A stretch of DNA of 64,000 nucleotides from Patagioenas fasciata. Its lineage: Eukaryota > Chordata > Aves > Columbiformes > Columbidae. Within the stretch, counting starts at the first letter, position 1; every line of letters begins with the position of its first letter. Of the stretch, positions 13,645 through 28,100 are shown in pieces. The notes under the pieces were generated by a model, which saw only the letters and a program-made list of their open reading frames with translations, was not told the DNA's origin and ran no database searches. Where the stretch lies: the NCBI RefSeq assembly GCF_037038585.1, contig NC_092521.1:149076605-149140604 (forward strand), given 5' to 3'. Position numbers and translations under genes: made by a program.

Positions 13645-15147
13645 ATTGAAGTAGTCACTGCTCAGACAAAAGATTATTTCTTGGAGCCAAAGTGACTTTT
13701 TAGCTACCTAATTGAATATGCAAATAGCAATGCAGTTCTGGGATAGTAGATCCCTGAAAGAGATTTTCAAAGGAGATGTTACCAGCCTCCAGCCTGGGGC
13801 ACAGCCTCCAACCATCAGCATCCTCCACCCAGAGGAAGCCTATTGAAGCCACTATATAGCATTGTTTCCTCAGGTCACAAAGCAGCAGTGTTACAATGGC
13901 ATGAGAGAAGTAAAGCATCATGAATGTTAAGGAATTATCTACAGCCCTTCATTTAAGGAGGACATGTTCACTGCACAAGAATTCACACAGACTACATAGT
14001 TTTGCATTAGGAAGCAAATATTTCCAGAAAAAATCTCCAGGGAAGGCACACAAGGCGACCTGTCCTTGTCATGATTCAAACCCAGCGGTTTGCCCCCAAG
14101 TCACACACAGCTTCAGGGTGCCTGTGAATTCAGGTCATGGAAATGCCACAGAGGGACAAAAAGGGCTTTGGCAAGGGTCAATGTACACAGTGACACTATG
14201 TCAGCCACTTCAGATCAGAGAAGCCATGAAAAGAAGGCAGAGGCACTAGAGGCAGAGGCTTTTCCCTTTTATTGAAAAATGCTCTATCTTAAGAGAAACT
14301 TGGTCCAAAGGGCTTCCTAGCAAAGGGCTCTGTGAAGCAAAGAAACGCTGGACAGGATGTAAGAAATATTAGGAGAAAAAGTGACCTTAAGTCAGTTCAA
14401 GCTTTTCTCTGCCTTTTAATACCTTCCATTGCTTCAAAGGGAAACAAATGAGAAACAGCCATTCAGAAAGGGCTCTTAGCCATGCACTCGTTAGACAATA
14501 AAATTTAGCAATGTTTCCTTGCCAGCAGTCCAACCCTAACATTACCAGACATCACTCACACAGTTCACACTGAGGTCATTCACAACCATTTTGTCACTAC
14601 CAGCACCAGCAACAGACTACTGAGCACGTAGAGCCAGACCCACCAGTGGATGCCAGCTGCTTTGTACCACTCCAGTGATGCGAAGCAGCTGTAAACCAGG
14701 TTTAACAGGCCAGTTAAACTAGCTTTATTATTGCTTTGTGTTGCTGACACAGTGCAAAGCTGCCAGAGCAGCCCAAGGAATCTGATCATCTGTGTTCTTT
14801 TAGCAACAAAGTGGAAGTGCTAATCCCAATTCTAAATCCTCTCAAAATATTTAATAAAGTCCACTGGGAGGATCATACACATTGACTGCTTTAAATCGAG
14901 TTCACTAACTCTTCTGTAGACATGCCATTTCTGTCAGTCTCCCTCAAAACAATGGATGTGCCCTCTGTGTGAGTGGCCATTGAGCCTTTTGCAATAACAT
15001 ACATTCATATGTATCAACAATTTAAAAATTAATATCTGCCCTCATTGACAACAATAACTTCTAATTTTATGATGACATAGTAAACAGAAAACCTTCCAGG
15101 CTGCCCACATCACGACACATGGTCTACTCAAGCAAGACTGTGATGCA

Positions 15148-15179
15148 TAAAATTATCAATGTGCACATTGATAATTTTA
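15148..15179. repeat. 32-base perfect palindrome
   Basis: The left arm TAAAATTATCAATGTG is followed at once by its exact reverse complement, centred between 15163 and 15164 on the core GTGCAC, with no mismatch and no spacer. Confidence 0.95.
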
Positions 15180-16548
15180 CATACACATAACACACACGTA
15201 CTTATACAATAATCCCAGAGCAAGAAGACATTGTGACAAGGCAGTTTAATTGTTTTTATTACGGACCAAGAGGCAAGAGTTCAGACCTCCTTTGAGACTC
15301 ATGAGGAAGCAAACTCCTGCTCTATGAAGCTATAAATAATACAAAGTTGATAGACCTGAGGCATCAAAGGCAGCTGAATGTGGTGATAGCCATGCTGGTT
15401 TCTGTGTGCTGTGAGCCACAGAAAACTGGCCTTTCTGTAGCTCAGTGGGACACCTTGGCTCAGTCAGATGTTCAACTTTCTGAACTCTAAACAAAGGTTT
15501 GAAAAGAGTCATCTGTCCAAAGAAACCTGTTAAAATGGATGAACTGCAGATTTAAATACTGAAGTGTGGAGATCATTATCATTTATCTACACAATCTGGC
15601 AAACCTCTGCAACATAAAATCTTGCCAGACCCCACTGGAGAGCAAAAATTTCTCCTTTCATTGCAAAGTTGTATTTGCATAATTATGATCATTCTCCTTT
15701 TCCCCTTTCAAGTTTTACATATTCATTTTCAGTTTGACAAAAAACTACTAGATAAAGCTATAAGGCATTTTTTGTGGATGAATTAATAGTCTCCAATACA
15801 TCTCTTAAATATGCTGTTATCAAAGGGAAAAAAAAAGACTTTGTCCTTCTGAATTCAAAATTATATAATTATGCAATGTCACTCTGAACAATAATGGCAA
15901 AACTGTTCTAAAAAGCCCCAGTCTAGAAATACATTAAAAATATATATCTTTATAAATTACCTACAGCATCTACATACAGGACATTAGAATTTTCCATTTC
16001 CAGATTAAACCTGACCACTCATAAATCTCTAGAAATTTGACATTAAGATTTAAATAACAACAGAGATAGTTTTTTGTATACTGCCTTTCCCATCTGTGAC
16101 TGGAATAATACAATTTGTACTATCCACTTAGAATGACATTTTCTGTTTGTAGAGACTGAAATGCTTCCAAATAAATTCCAAAATAACCTAGAAAAAAACT
16201 AAGAAAATAAGTTTATGTCAGGAAAAAAAAAAAAAATCTTATCTTATTATTCTTTTTCCTTTTTAATCCTCCTCCTTAACCTAGTCTTGCAAGAACAGGA
16301 GCCAAGATCCACACTCATGAAGGTACTAGGGAATCTAATTTCTGTCTGGGTGTCTAACTTGCACTCAAAAAAATTGGAAATCAATGGGAATTAGGTATCT
16401 AGTCTTATTTCTGGGCATGGACTGATGCTTGAGAAATAACAGAACATTCATATCCTGTAAAAGTTGCATCAGGGAGACAGAAAAGTTTGTGGTTTTTTTT
16501 CTCTTCCCTGGTGGCAGGAGATCTACACTGGCAGATTTTGCTGGATCT

Positions 16549-16733
16549 GATATATAGATATAGATATAGATATAGATTATATAGATACAGATTAGCTATA
16601 GATTAGCTACAGAGATAGAGAGAGAGAGATGAGATAGAGATAGAGATAGAGATAGAGATAGAGATAGAGAGAGAGAGAGAGAGATAGAGAGAGAGATAGA
16701 GACAGAGACAGAGATAGAGAGAGATTAGATATA
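16549..16733 (+). repeat. GATA / GAGATA compound microsatellite
   Basis: The repeat shifts from (GATATA)n through an 11-base pair of units (attagctatag and attagctacag) to (GAGATA)n and (GA)n, about 185 bases in all. It is likely length-variable. Confidence 0.95.
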
Positions 16734-18999
16734 TCGGCTACAATAAACTCAGGGAAAGAATACCTGCCTAACCAGTTACTAGTGTGCCTTTATGGGGTGG
16801 AAGATGCAGCTTGACCTCCAGGTGAATAACACTGGCATGGGAGGGAATATAGGCAGGAGGGTATGTATATAAGGGAAGAGAATGATTTTGTTCAGCAAGT
16901 TGTTCCTTTCTGCCACCACCACAATTTGCATATTTTTCTCCACTGATTTTACAGAAATTCCAGGGTGAACCGCTCAGGTGTAGCTGTTCACACTGTATGT
17001 TTAAAGTTAGCTCCCATGAAGTTCACCTCTGTTATCTACCAAAGTATGAGCAACAAACTGTGTGCTTTCCAAAAACAGGATAGCCACTGCTTTCTCTGTT
17101 GCATGTGGATTACCTGGTATCTGAATTCTCCCTGCAGTCTTTCTCTCAATCAGGATATACCAGGGCCTGTATCTTCAGCCTGGCTGTACATTTTCTTAAA
17201 CCATATAGGAAATTATAGTTCTTCAGAGCACTTCCTCTTTTTATTATATTGGATTTATATCAACAAACTGACTTATCCAGAAAAGGATTTGGAAAGCTAT
17301 GCAAAGACATGCAGAGTGATACTACAACCCTTCTTCCCCTAGGGAGCCACACCAAGATATTTTAATTTAACAGCCTTTAAAAAAAAAAAAAATCCATTAG
17401 AAAAACAGGAAAATAGCAGTTAGCATTCTATGGCAGCCTCCAAACTATGCCTGCTCTTTAATAAGCTGTCGTCTGTTTCACATATTTTAAGGGAAATCAA
17501 GAACTGAGCAGTGAACTGAAGCAGAGACTATTCTTCTCTGCAGTTCAGCAGAAGAGCCAACAACACCAATAATTCATGTAAAATGTGCCGTATCACACTG
17601 ACATCTGCAAGGAGTTCATCATTCTTTGATGTTTTCTTTTATAAAGCTTCTCTTTCCCTTAGCCTAACCACTACCACCCCCTATGCCAAATGAAAATCTG
17701 ACAGCACAAAGTACCCTTAAAGCATGTTAGCCTGAAACTGAAGACAAGCTGGAATATTCAAAGACTAGAGAATTTGAATTTTTCTCCTCGTCTGGCAGCT
17801 GCTCTTTGAAACTTGAGGCTCGTCTTCGTGAAACATTACCAAGACAAAAGCACTAGTGGCAATCTTTCACTGACCAGAACATGAATATAATTCTCTTCAG
17901 TAACTCAGAAGTAATATCTGGTTCCCATACAGTAGACCCAGAGGAAATCTTTGCCAGGCAGAAGTTTAATTATCAAGCAGGATATTAAAATCCTGATACC
18001 AATGCTGTCGACATTTCAATAACAAATACGGTTCTGAGAATCATTGCTTCTTGAAATATATCTTTAATCACTTCTAATGTAATAATATCTCTTCAGCAAG
18101 TCCTGTTAATATTGGTTAAGTCAGGAGTCATATTAATCAGTGGTACAGATGGATAAATTCTGACTAAAAACAGCAGCTGAACTGATTATAAATTCTTGCC
18201 AACTTCACGGAGAAGAACTACATTGATTTTGAATTGTACACTTAAAAATTCCACTGGTTCTACAATTTAAAAAAAAAAAAAAAGGCATCAAAATTTTCTG
18301 CAGAGGAACTGAATATACTGTACCTGGGGAGTTTTGTGGCAAGTCTCCTTCTTGCACAATGGCTTGGGCACAGAAGGGATTCTGCAGTTTAATTCAGACA
18401 TAATGTAAAGTTGTGTCCCAAGAAACCAATAACAAAGTGATAGATCAGCTGCCCCAAACTGCTCCAGGCTGCTCTGTGCTCAGTCACACTCAACGACATT
18501 CATATGATTAACGGCACATATCTCTAGTGTAAACACAGCAGAGCTAGCCCTCCCATCCTGCTTCAGTCAACAGAGAATGAGTTAATGCTCAACAGACTCC
18601 AGGGTGCAATTCTTCTCATCCTAAGGTAGCCATTTAAAATAGGTCAGATAAATCTCACCCTACAACTCTACTCCTTGCTTTGACTATAAAGAGAGCCTTA
18701 TGGTGATCGACTCATAAGAAGCTGACAACTGCATGGCTGATTCCTAAGGCAGAGTTTATTTATTTGGGGCTATAGAAAAGATAGAGGATCTAAGAGAGAC
18801 TGGTGCCCCATTGTACTGGTAGCTGGAGGTCAGGTGGGAAACCCTAGGGCATGTGGGCTGTGTGTAAGCAACTGAATGAAGTCCTCTGAAATAGAACAAC
18901 CTTATTCCCTTCTCCCCTTCTGTGAAAAGACAGAGACAGAGAGGACAGAGATCCATGTCCAACTTATTTAAGTCAGATTTGCAGCAATTATTGGGTTAG

Positions 19000-20410
19000 A
19001 ATCATAGAATCATTTAGGTTGGAAAATACCTTTAAAATTCTTGAGTCCAACTGTAAACCTAGCACTGCCAGTTCCACCACACCATGTCCCTAAGCATCAC
19101 AACTACACATCTTTTAAACACCTCCAGGGATGGTGACTCAACCACTTCCCTGGGCAACCTGTTCCAATGCCTGACAACCCTTTCTGTGAAGAATTTTTTC
19201 CTAAGATCCAATCAAAACAACCCCGGTGCAATTTGAGGCTGTTTTTTTCTTATGTTAATTGGGAAAACAGACCAACACCCACCTCACTACAACCTCCTTT
19301 CAGATAGTTGTAGAGAGTAATGAGATCTCCCCTCAGTCTCCTTTTCTCCAGAATAAACAACCCCAGTTCCCTCAGCTGCTCCTCATCAGACTTGTGCTCC
19401 AGATCCCTCAGCAGCTTCATTGCCCTTCTCTGCACTCACTCCAGCACCTCAATGTCTTTCTTGTAGTGAGAGGTCCAAAAACAAACACAGGATTCAAGGT
19501 GCAACCTCACCAGTGCCCCATACAAGGGCACAATCACTTCTCTAGTCCTGCTGGCCACACTATTCCTGACACAAGTCAGGATGCTCTTGGCCTTTTTGGC
19601 CACCTGGTCACACTGCTGGCTCATATTCAGCCGGCTGTCGATCAACAACCCCAGATCCCTCTTTGCCAGTCAGCTTTCCAGCCACTCTTCCCCAAGGCTG
19701 TAGCGCTGGCTGGGATTTTTGTGACACAAGTGGTGGACCCGGAACTTGGTCTTGTTAAACCTCATACAATTGGCCTCAGCCCAAAGATCCAGCTGGTCCA
19801 GATCCTTCTGTATGGTCTTCCTACCCTCCAACAGATCAACACTCCCACCCAACTTGGTGCCGTCTGCAAACTTACTGAGAGTGCACTCAATCCCCTTGTC
19901 CATATCACTGATAAAAAGATTAAACAGGATTGGGCCCAGTACTGAGCCCAGGGAACACCACACATGACCGGCCACCAACTGAATTTGATTCCATTCACCA
20001 CGACTCTTTGGGCCTGGCCCTCCAGCCTGTTCTTTATCCACCGCAGAGGACACTCATCCAAGCCATGAGCAGCAAGTTCCTCCAGGAAAATGCTCTGGAA
20101 AACAGTCTCAAAGACTTTACTAAAGTCCAGGCAAAAAATATCCACAGCCTTTTCCTCATCCATGAGGCGGGTCACCTTGTGATAGAAGGAGATCAGGTTA
20201 GTCAAGCAGGACCTGCCTTTCATAAACCCATGATATTGGGCCTGATCACCTGTTTGTCCTGTATGTGCCACATGATGTCACTCAGGATCTTCTGCTCCAT
20301 GACATTTCCCAGCACCGAGGTCAGACTGACAGCCCTGTAGTTCCCCAGATCCTTCTTCTGGCCCTTCTTGTAGATCAGCATCACATTTGCTAACCTCAAG
20401 TCACCCTACT
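19000..20410 (-). mobile_element. CR1 LINE, 5'-truncated, with reverse-transcriptase remnant
   Basis: The plus strand opens with the reverse complement of the CR1 3' tail (aatcatagaatcatttagg), so the element runs right to left. Minus-strand frames cover the second half of the CR1 reverse transcriptase: KGRSCLTNLISFY at the start, the motif-A block (LDFSKVFETV, Asp kept), and further on the catalytic box. That box reads FADG instead of FADD, so one metal-binding Asp is lost. The frame is broken at least twice (pieces 19762-20271, 19670-20053, 19436-19648). The 5' end is cut inside the reverse-transcriptase gene near 20400-20415. It is a dead copy. Confidence 0.95.
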
Positions 20411-23027
20411 GTGACCATAGGCTAAACCTAGTTGCAAAAGAACAAGAAGAGGAATTGCAATAGTAATATTACTAACACACTTTTTAATGTACACTCAGCT
20501 ATTTCCACTATGTTCTAGTCCTGTGAGAAAAGAAATCTTTGCTTCTCCACTGCCAGATGGATCAGAGTGAAAACATAAAACAAATCATTGCTTATTAGTG
20601 CACTCTGATCACATAGAACATCAGAGTCAGAGAGTTGTAACACTGAGGTGACATTCTCAGTGTGTTTTTACTTTCCAGGAGCTGATACAGTAATTTTGTC
20701 TATTTTCATTATAATGCTGTTCATCCTTTTATATTTCAGAGCACATTTTGAAACCTGATACCCAACCCATCACACAGTACTGTTTAAATTATTCCATTTC
20801 CTGAAAATAAATTATTTTTTTTTTTCTCATGTTTAAGCTAGTGTAGAAATTATCACATTTTCAAAAGCCACCTCCATTTACTATCAAAAGAGGATGCAAG
20901 GAGGCAGGATCTATGGAAACAACTGTCTAGAAAAGGCAACATCTTCTGTTCCTGGAATACTAATTGTTTAGCCATGAGTCAAAAGTGCTGGCTAGAAGAA
21001 TAAAGAAAACAGTAACAGAATTTGGAGGCTATTCTTCTTTAGTGCTCTCTACATTGGATTGTGCCTGGTTCTGAAGTTCTTGAAACTTAAGCAAATTCTG
21101 TTTCTCTGGAGTGAGCTGCAGCATCAAATCTCAGATTGTTATGGTATCTCCTATTCTTGTTTACAGGCTCTATTACTTACTTCTGTCTCTAAATGTGCAT
21201 TGTTATTATAATAGTTTCCATATCTTACTACAGCATGCTGTCCTTCTAGAGCTATTGAAAATAATTTTGACTTCATGAAATTTAGATTCAGGCCAGTATT
21301 TCCTTCCTTGCTGCCTAAAACATCTCTCAAAAGCTGCATTCTGCTGCAAAATAGTTTAGAGGTTTTTGTGATTCATATACTATGCCTCATGTCAGCCTTT
21401 CAAACTGCACAGGCTCAAGGTTGGGCTTTTACAGCTGTCTGTAAACTTTACACTGCCCCCAATAGCTGTTTGACTATCCAGCTGCCGCCTGAGCTCCAAG
21501 GCCATCAAAGAGTTATGTTGAACGAACTTCATTCGATACAATAGAAAATGCTGTTACTGATAGCAGGACAAGGGATGCTAACTTTGGCCAGTCTCCTCTT
21601 CTATATATAACGTGAATATCAGAGTGATGGATTGGAGGAATTACAACAACATGCTTTGAGTTTGCAAAGGCATAGGCTGTTCATTCTTTTTTCTCCATTT
21701 GAAAAAGCCTGGCTGTCAGAATTAAGGCTTTGAAGCTCATTCAGTCTCTTTTTTCCTGCCTATTGCTCACCAAGCCTTTAAAAGAAAAGAATGACTTAGT
21801 AGTGTTCATCCAATTAGGTCATGTTTACAAATATTTCTCACTATCATCTGTCCAGTTTTAATGATGATATATGGTTGTTCTGGGGGTGCACAGTAAGTTT
21901 GAAACTTTACATTTCAGACATAAAATCTATTGTGGAGTCCTGGTGCTTTTAATAAACTGCACTCTCAGAGACAGAACCTCACTCAGCCCTTCTCAAGGGA
22001 CTTTGTATATGTTATGTTAATTTTATATTTCTTTAAATATATTTAAATGTATGCAATTCCAAGCTCTCATGGCCATAGCTTAACTGTAAAAAAAAAAACC
22101 TCATCCACAAATGATTTATGAGTACACTTGCTGGGATGGCGGAGGGGAGCAGGGAGGAAGAAGAACCAAATGTTCCTTAAAACTCTTGCCTTCCTGTATC
22201 CCAAAATATAATTTTTACTTGGTTTTGGACACAGGATTTTTGATAGCCAAAGCCTACTACACTGTGTATGTCAGGTGTAAAATTAAGACAAGAAGCCTTC
22301 ATCATCACCAAAGACATTTTAGGTATGTGTTCATTTTCTGAGCAGAAGAGGGAGGGATGTACCTAACAGGGTTGCTGGTATAGGAAAGTTGGGGCTTCTC
22401 CTGCACCAAGTGCCTGAGCACGTCAATGGGCGAAGGACGGAGGAATTCATACAGCTAATTCACCAGCTGAATGACTGCACAGTGAGTTGCTCTGATGTAC
22501 TAGGACTGTATGAAATTAGGAAATGTTGTTAATTCATGCAGACCTGAATAGAAAGAATCTTCCTGACACAGAAAAGACATAAGTAAACATCGCAATAGGA
22601 CTAATAATGGCTTTACAGGAGTGAAAAGACCAATTGAATATATACACACAAAAGCATAATTTAACATGTAAAGCGTCTGTCTCTTGATGAATAGGTTAGA
22701 AATTCAATAGTAAAAAAATATGCAAATGCCTGTAAGATTTTTTAAAGGGATAAAGACTGAAAATAGCCTATCTTTTTTCATTCTAATAAAGTTACCATCA
22801 TTGTTTTCCCATAAAGTCAAAACTTCTTTATTGCTAATTGGGCTTGCTTGCAGAAAGCTTAGGCATTCAAACAGTTTACTTTCTTTCTACAATGTCTTGT
22901 TTTATAAAGTAGTTGCTCTCATTCATGATCTTTTCTTTGATGAAGAAAATGTATTTAGATTTCAGTAGAGGAAAATAAAATACTGGAGGTAATGACTCTA
23001 TTAGTGCTAATGAGTTTATGCCCACAG

Positions 23028-23228
23028 GTTAAGAATAAGGATGGGAAAGAATTGTCATCAGAGAAAGGAAACTCTCAGTTTGTCAACAACTATAACCAGC
23101 GCTGCCTCTATAATTTGCATTATTTGGGGTCTACACAGGAATTCAGGAAACATGAAAAACAACATTTAAATTTTTTTTGTGTTGTCATCTGTGCTGACCC
23201 AAGCAGAAGTTTACATGCTTGTTTCTAA
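23028..23228 (+). CDS. Weak candidate exon
   Basis: An acceptor-like tatgcccacag precedes 23028. The frame is open for 66 codons to a TAA at 23226-23228 and starts VKNKDGKELSSEKGNSQFVN. The first half is hydrophilic and protein-like; the second half (FFCVVICADP) looks like chance. No donor or partner exon was found and no family is recognised. Confidence 0.1.
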   Translation, partial: VKNKDGKELSSEKGNSQFVNNYNQRCLYNLHYLGSTQEFRKHEKQHLNFFCVVICADPSRSLHACF

Positions 23229-25096
23229 ATATAGAAGTTGAAAGCAATGAACACTAACACGAAATGATTATTTATTTGCAAAGATATCCCTAATGTTATC
23301 CAATTAATATTACAGGGATTATATAAACCAAGATGCAGATATTGTTGGTACAGAACATTTTTCTGCCGCAAGGCCACATATACAGAATAGACATGTAATA
23401 ACAGATCTTAACAAAACATGCATCTGTTTCCTATATCAGCTGAAGATATAGCTGAAGACTGTCAAGTGAAAGGGCATTGATTTTCCAGGTAGCCCAGGAA
23501 GTTTCTCCCTTTTAAGAAAGTAAAAAAAAAAATGTACTTTTTTTTTTTCACAAAAACCTCAGTCTTCCTCTCCTTACCATGCAGGACAACATCTTGGTGG
23601 AGCAAATCAATGGCGGGAATTAATGTTCCTCAGTGATATCTATAGTGTCTGAATTTCAACCTCAACTATTTGGCTTTAGTATAGCTCACATAAAATCAAG
23701 CACCAGAGTACCTTGATTTTTAGGCTTATTAGTTCTTTGTTTCTATTTTTCCCCTTGGGGAAAAAATCAAGGGAAAAGGTCAAACACAACTTCCTGCCCA
23801 CAGTCTCTAATTTGGCTGGCACACTGTCATCTCAAATTGCAATCTTTTCCCTAACCCACATGAATCCCAGAATCACTTACCCAGAACCTGAGCTGTTTAT
23901 CCTCTAAGGAGTACTTTGCATTATTGTTTCTCTCTTATTTGCTGGAAGTACACAAAGGGCACGTCCCTGCAGTTCAGGTAAACGTGTCCAAGCTAGCCTT
24001 GATGTAGCTAATTCAGTATTGACAGTTACGGTAGGCAGAGTTCAGCGCAGCAAAACACTGAAGTTCTCACCTAGCTCCTTGATCAGGTTTTACTTTGCAC
24101 ACCATGGCTTCACAGCTGGCAGGATCCAGGTTATCTGTCTTAACACACCTCAAATACATTTACCCAAGCTACATAGCAAAACATCCCATATTTTGCTTAA
24201 GAATCTTAGCAAACTTCCTTCAAAGAGTGGGCTGCTTGGCTTATAGAGCAGGAACAAGCTCAAAACATTGTCAGAAGATTTTAAATTCTAATGGATATGC
24301 TTCACACAAAATTTGACTTTAAAGTTCTTACTGATAGCAGATTATGTGAATCAGCAGCTATGCTTTGTTTCAAACTTCACCTACTTTGGACAAATGTACC
24401 ATGAGAGCAACGTGACATTCTCCAGTGAAACACCACACCACAACAGGGCTTCCTGGATGTCTACATCTGATGAAATTAACTGGTGTTAGCACAAGGTAGG
24501 ACATCAAGCTTTTACTATTCCTCTTTCTATTACAGTTCTTGAGCAAGACTGAAACTTCATTGCTCCTTATGGTAGATACCCTAAGAAGTGGAGAGAAAAC
24601 TTTAACCAAAAAGAAAAAAAAAAAAGTTATTCTGCACTCTGGGAAACAGCAGTGAAAACAATGCTATAATGTCACTGAAGAAAGATTCTCTACCAAGAAA
24701 TTTATCTTCCACTAAAAAGCTCTGACAGGTTTTCTGCTCTTTCCTGGCTGACCTCTACCCCTGAGTAGCAGCCTGCATTGATCAGCCATGCCAGGGCCTG
24801 GGACAGGGAACTGATCAAGGTTAAAACTAACTTTCTTTGTGGATTAGCTGTAGTTGTGTTCAGTTGTTGGATTTGGTTCACTACAGTACAGACACTTCTG
24901 CTGGGGGAACAGTGAGGAAGGTATGGGGTGGAACAAAGGGCTGGTCAGGCAAGGCTGGTTCCTTTTCTCACTGACATGGATCACATCAGGTAAAACAACC
25001 CACAGAACTTCAGTTATCTCTGTTTTCCACTTTGTTTTACACAACAAAAATTAAAGTTTAAACGACAAAGTCCCAGTGTTTTTCATTTATCTGTTA

Positions 25097-25147
25097 AGGG
25101 GTGTGTGTGTATATATAGGCATATATACATATGCACACTGATATATA
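25097..25147 (+). repeat. Short GT/TA dinucleotide tract
   Basis: A (GT)n run passes into degenerate TATA/CATATA repeats. Confidence 0.75.
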
Positions 25148-28100
25148 CGGAAAACTCTTCAAAAGAAGCCAAAGTGAAAGTTTCTGAATAGCAACTAAAG
25201 CAGCATCTTTACTACACACCTTGTTTAAAAGTGAAAATATCAAGAGCCATTCTCCACTAGTCTATACAAAAATAAGCAACTTACCTGACTTGTATACAAA
25301 CTCTTGGTAGGATCAAGAACCTAAGGAAAGTAAAAGGGCCAAAACTTTACCCCATAATGTTCTTCCAGCAGACAATCATGTAACAACCACTTGATAATTT
25401 TAAATGAGAGCTAAAAGACATTAGTCACTAAGGAATTTGATTTGCATCCACGGCATGTACTGCCAAGAAAAGCTACTCAGTCACCAATAAGCTATTAATA
25501 AATGGTGATTCTTCTCCCAATTCTCAGTATTTCTTCCAAGGGAGAATTGACATAAGACACTTCTAAGACATAATTAGACACTCTTGATCTTAAGTATCCA
25601 AACATATTTTGGCATTGCCTTTTATTAGTACTTTTGGGCACTGCTTTAGGTTTCATGTTGGACAGCACCAATCACCTTCTTTGTTACATGTAGGACAGAA
25701 ATGAAGGATTCAAGAACCTTGATATATACAATTAATAATCTTTTTATGCCATTGCAGATACTGTATTTAACATCTGATGCACAGTACTACCAGTAAGATC
25801 TCAGTCAAGATGTAGAGATATAAATGTATGATTCATTCCACAACAAATACATCCCATGAACAAAATGAAGCACTGAATATTTGGAATCAAGAACTGGAAG
25901 AGATATCTACAGGCCATAATATTCTCTTTAGTTCTGGGCCTGAAAATCAGTTACCATCTCTGATAGTTGTTCGGCTGCGACGATGTTTTCAGCCAGGGAA
26001 GCAAGAGCTGAACCACAAGCTTTGTGGTGCAACTTCAAAACACCTGTCACATCCTCATTGAATTCTGCTGCACAGAGTCAACAATGGCTACTGAATGAAT
26101 TCCTCTAAATTATTTGACAGGTGATGTTTGAAGATCTGGGGAAAAAAAAAAAAAAAAGGTGGGGGAGGGGAGGGTAAAAACCACCACAAGCACTTCTCAA
26201 TTGTGTAAGACAGATACTTGTTCTATTGTCCTCTTTTCTCTCCTTTCTTCCACCTGTCACTTCTCTCAGAGTTTAAGGCTGAGGCTGACTGAGTAGATCA
26301 CCTGTCTGCTTGCTCAGGAAGAGCCTTCAAAGCACACATATAAACACAGGAGAAATAGTCACTACAATCTTCAGGAAACAAATGTCCAAGTTTTCACTGG
26401 GGAATATAGTATTGTTTCATCCAGACTTATTTTCTAGTCATTGCATATATAAGCTTCTCATAACATGACTTCTAAGACATAGCAACATCAGAGATAACTA
26501 TTTCAGCAAAAGTCATTAGAAATTCACTGTGAATTACTCATTGCTTACAAAATGTACCAACAAGCCATCTTGGGAAGTAGCAACAATTCTAGTGTCATAA
26601 GGAACTCAAGAGCCCTGCTCTGTACCAGTAAAAGGTGGTCAGTGCAGCAGCCTGGACCCTGCCTAGTATACCAAAAAATGATCTTACTGAAATCAATAAA
26701 TTATTATGAAAATAGAAAGTAATTAGAATGATGAAATTAATGATGCAAACACAAATTTGGTCAGGACACAGGGAATAGTACTCCTCTTGTTCTAAAATGT
26801 GCTTTAAGACCGTGTGCACAATTTTAATGACGATTTTATGCATAGCAGCGTATTGCTCTACAGCATGCTATGTCAGGATCCTTAAATAAATCAGCCACAG
26901 AGCTGTTCCTTTACTGAGTCACCATTCATAGCTCCTACAGCATGCGCAGGTGGTGGAGAAATATTCTTAATTTGAGGAATGACAACATGTCTGTAAAACT
27001 GTCTGGTTTAAAAGCTTCACACAGTCTTTCTGGGACAAAACTTGTGTTTTTCTCGAAAGGATAAACAGATGTTACATTCAGTCCAGCTTGTGTTCATTAG
27101 CTAATGTCCAGCTGTGAGATGTGCTGAACTTCAGCACTAAACAGTCATTAGCTGAACATAATTTGGTGCTTTACAAACACTCAGTAAATACAGTCATGTT
27201 TATCACAAATCTTCCACTAAAACTTAGGAAATACTGTTTTCCATATTTTCAGAGGACTGAGGTCAGAAACAACTTGGACATTATGCCAGGGCAAAGACGA
27301 TCAACCTTCAAGAATGGATTGGCTAAAAATAGCTCTCTAGCAGTACTCACAGTCTTGTCGAACACAGGTTAACGAATACCAACAACTAAAAGTTGAGGAA
27401 GAAAACAAACTAGGGTTGAAAGATGAAGCAGGGGAATTATTTCAATGACAGACATTTCCTCTTCACAGACCATAAATTAAGTCTTCATCAAAATAGTTGG
27501 AAATGGTCTTCATCATATTGTGTAAATAATGTACAAAGTTTAAAATTACTTCTGTAATGTTAGCACATTTCCTGTGGGACTGGATCACATTGCAAAGAAA
27601 CTACTTTTAGCCAAGGTTTACAGAGCAGGTAATGGGAATTTAAGACTACGGCATGCTAAATAGCTTTATTTTAGTGTCCAGTATTCCCGCTTTCAGTAAT
27701 GTATTTTTTTCTTTTAATCAAAGTGTCTCTATAACATCTTGGTGATGACCTAGCAATAAACAAAATAAAAGAATCTGGAATCAAACTCAAGCTCTCATAT
27801 CTCCTGCTCTGTTCTTTATTACATTCACGAAACACAGTGGAGGAGTCCAGCAACTCTACAGTCAGAATTAATTAGGTAAATTGTTGCCTGTAGAGAAAAA
27901 AAAAATAACAAAAATACAAGCTGAAAGCAGCTTTGGAACTCTCACTTCTAAAATTATATAGAAATAGTTATTACAACTGGAAAAGAGAATGCTTAGAAAA
28001 AAATTTTTAAAATGCATCACAGTGCTATTCAGGCTGAGTAGCTAGGGACCTAACTATGAAATTCAATGAACCACAGGCAATTAATTTTGAAAATTCAAGG

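Larger units (their letters stand above)
8063..18999. other. No gene seen; microsatellites and a palindrome
   Basis: About 11 kb without a convincing exon. It contains the A20 tract, (TTTAG)n, the 32-base palindrome and the GATA/GAGATA microsatellite. A 125-codon plus-strand frame at 16965-17342 looks like chance (Phe, Leu, Cys and Tyr rich). Confidence 0.6.

Noticed and set aside
19259..19945. 228-codon plus-strand frame, the longest in the window
   Set aside because: It is antisense to the CR1 reverse-transcriptase region; a similar antisense frame (34717-35112) appears in the other CR1 copy.
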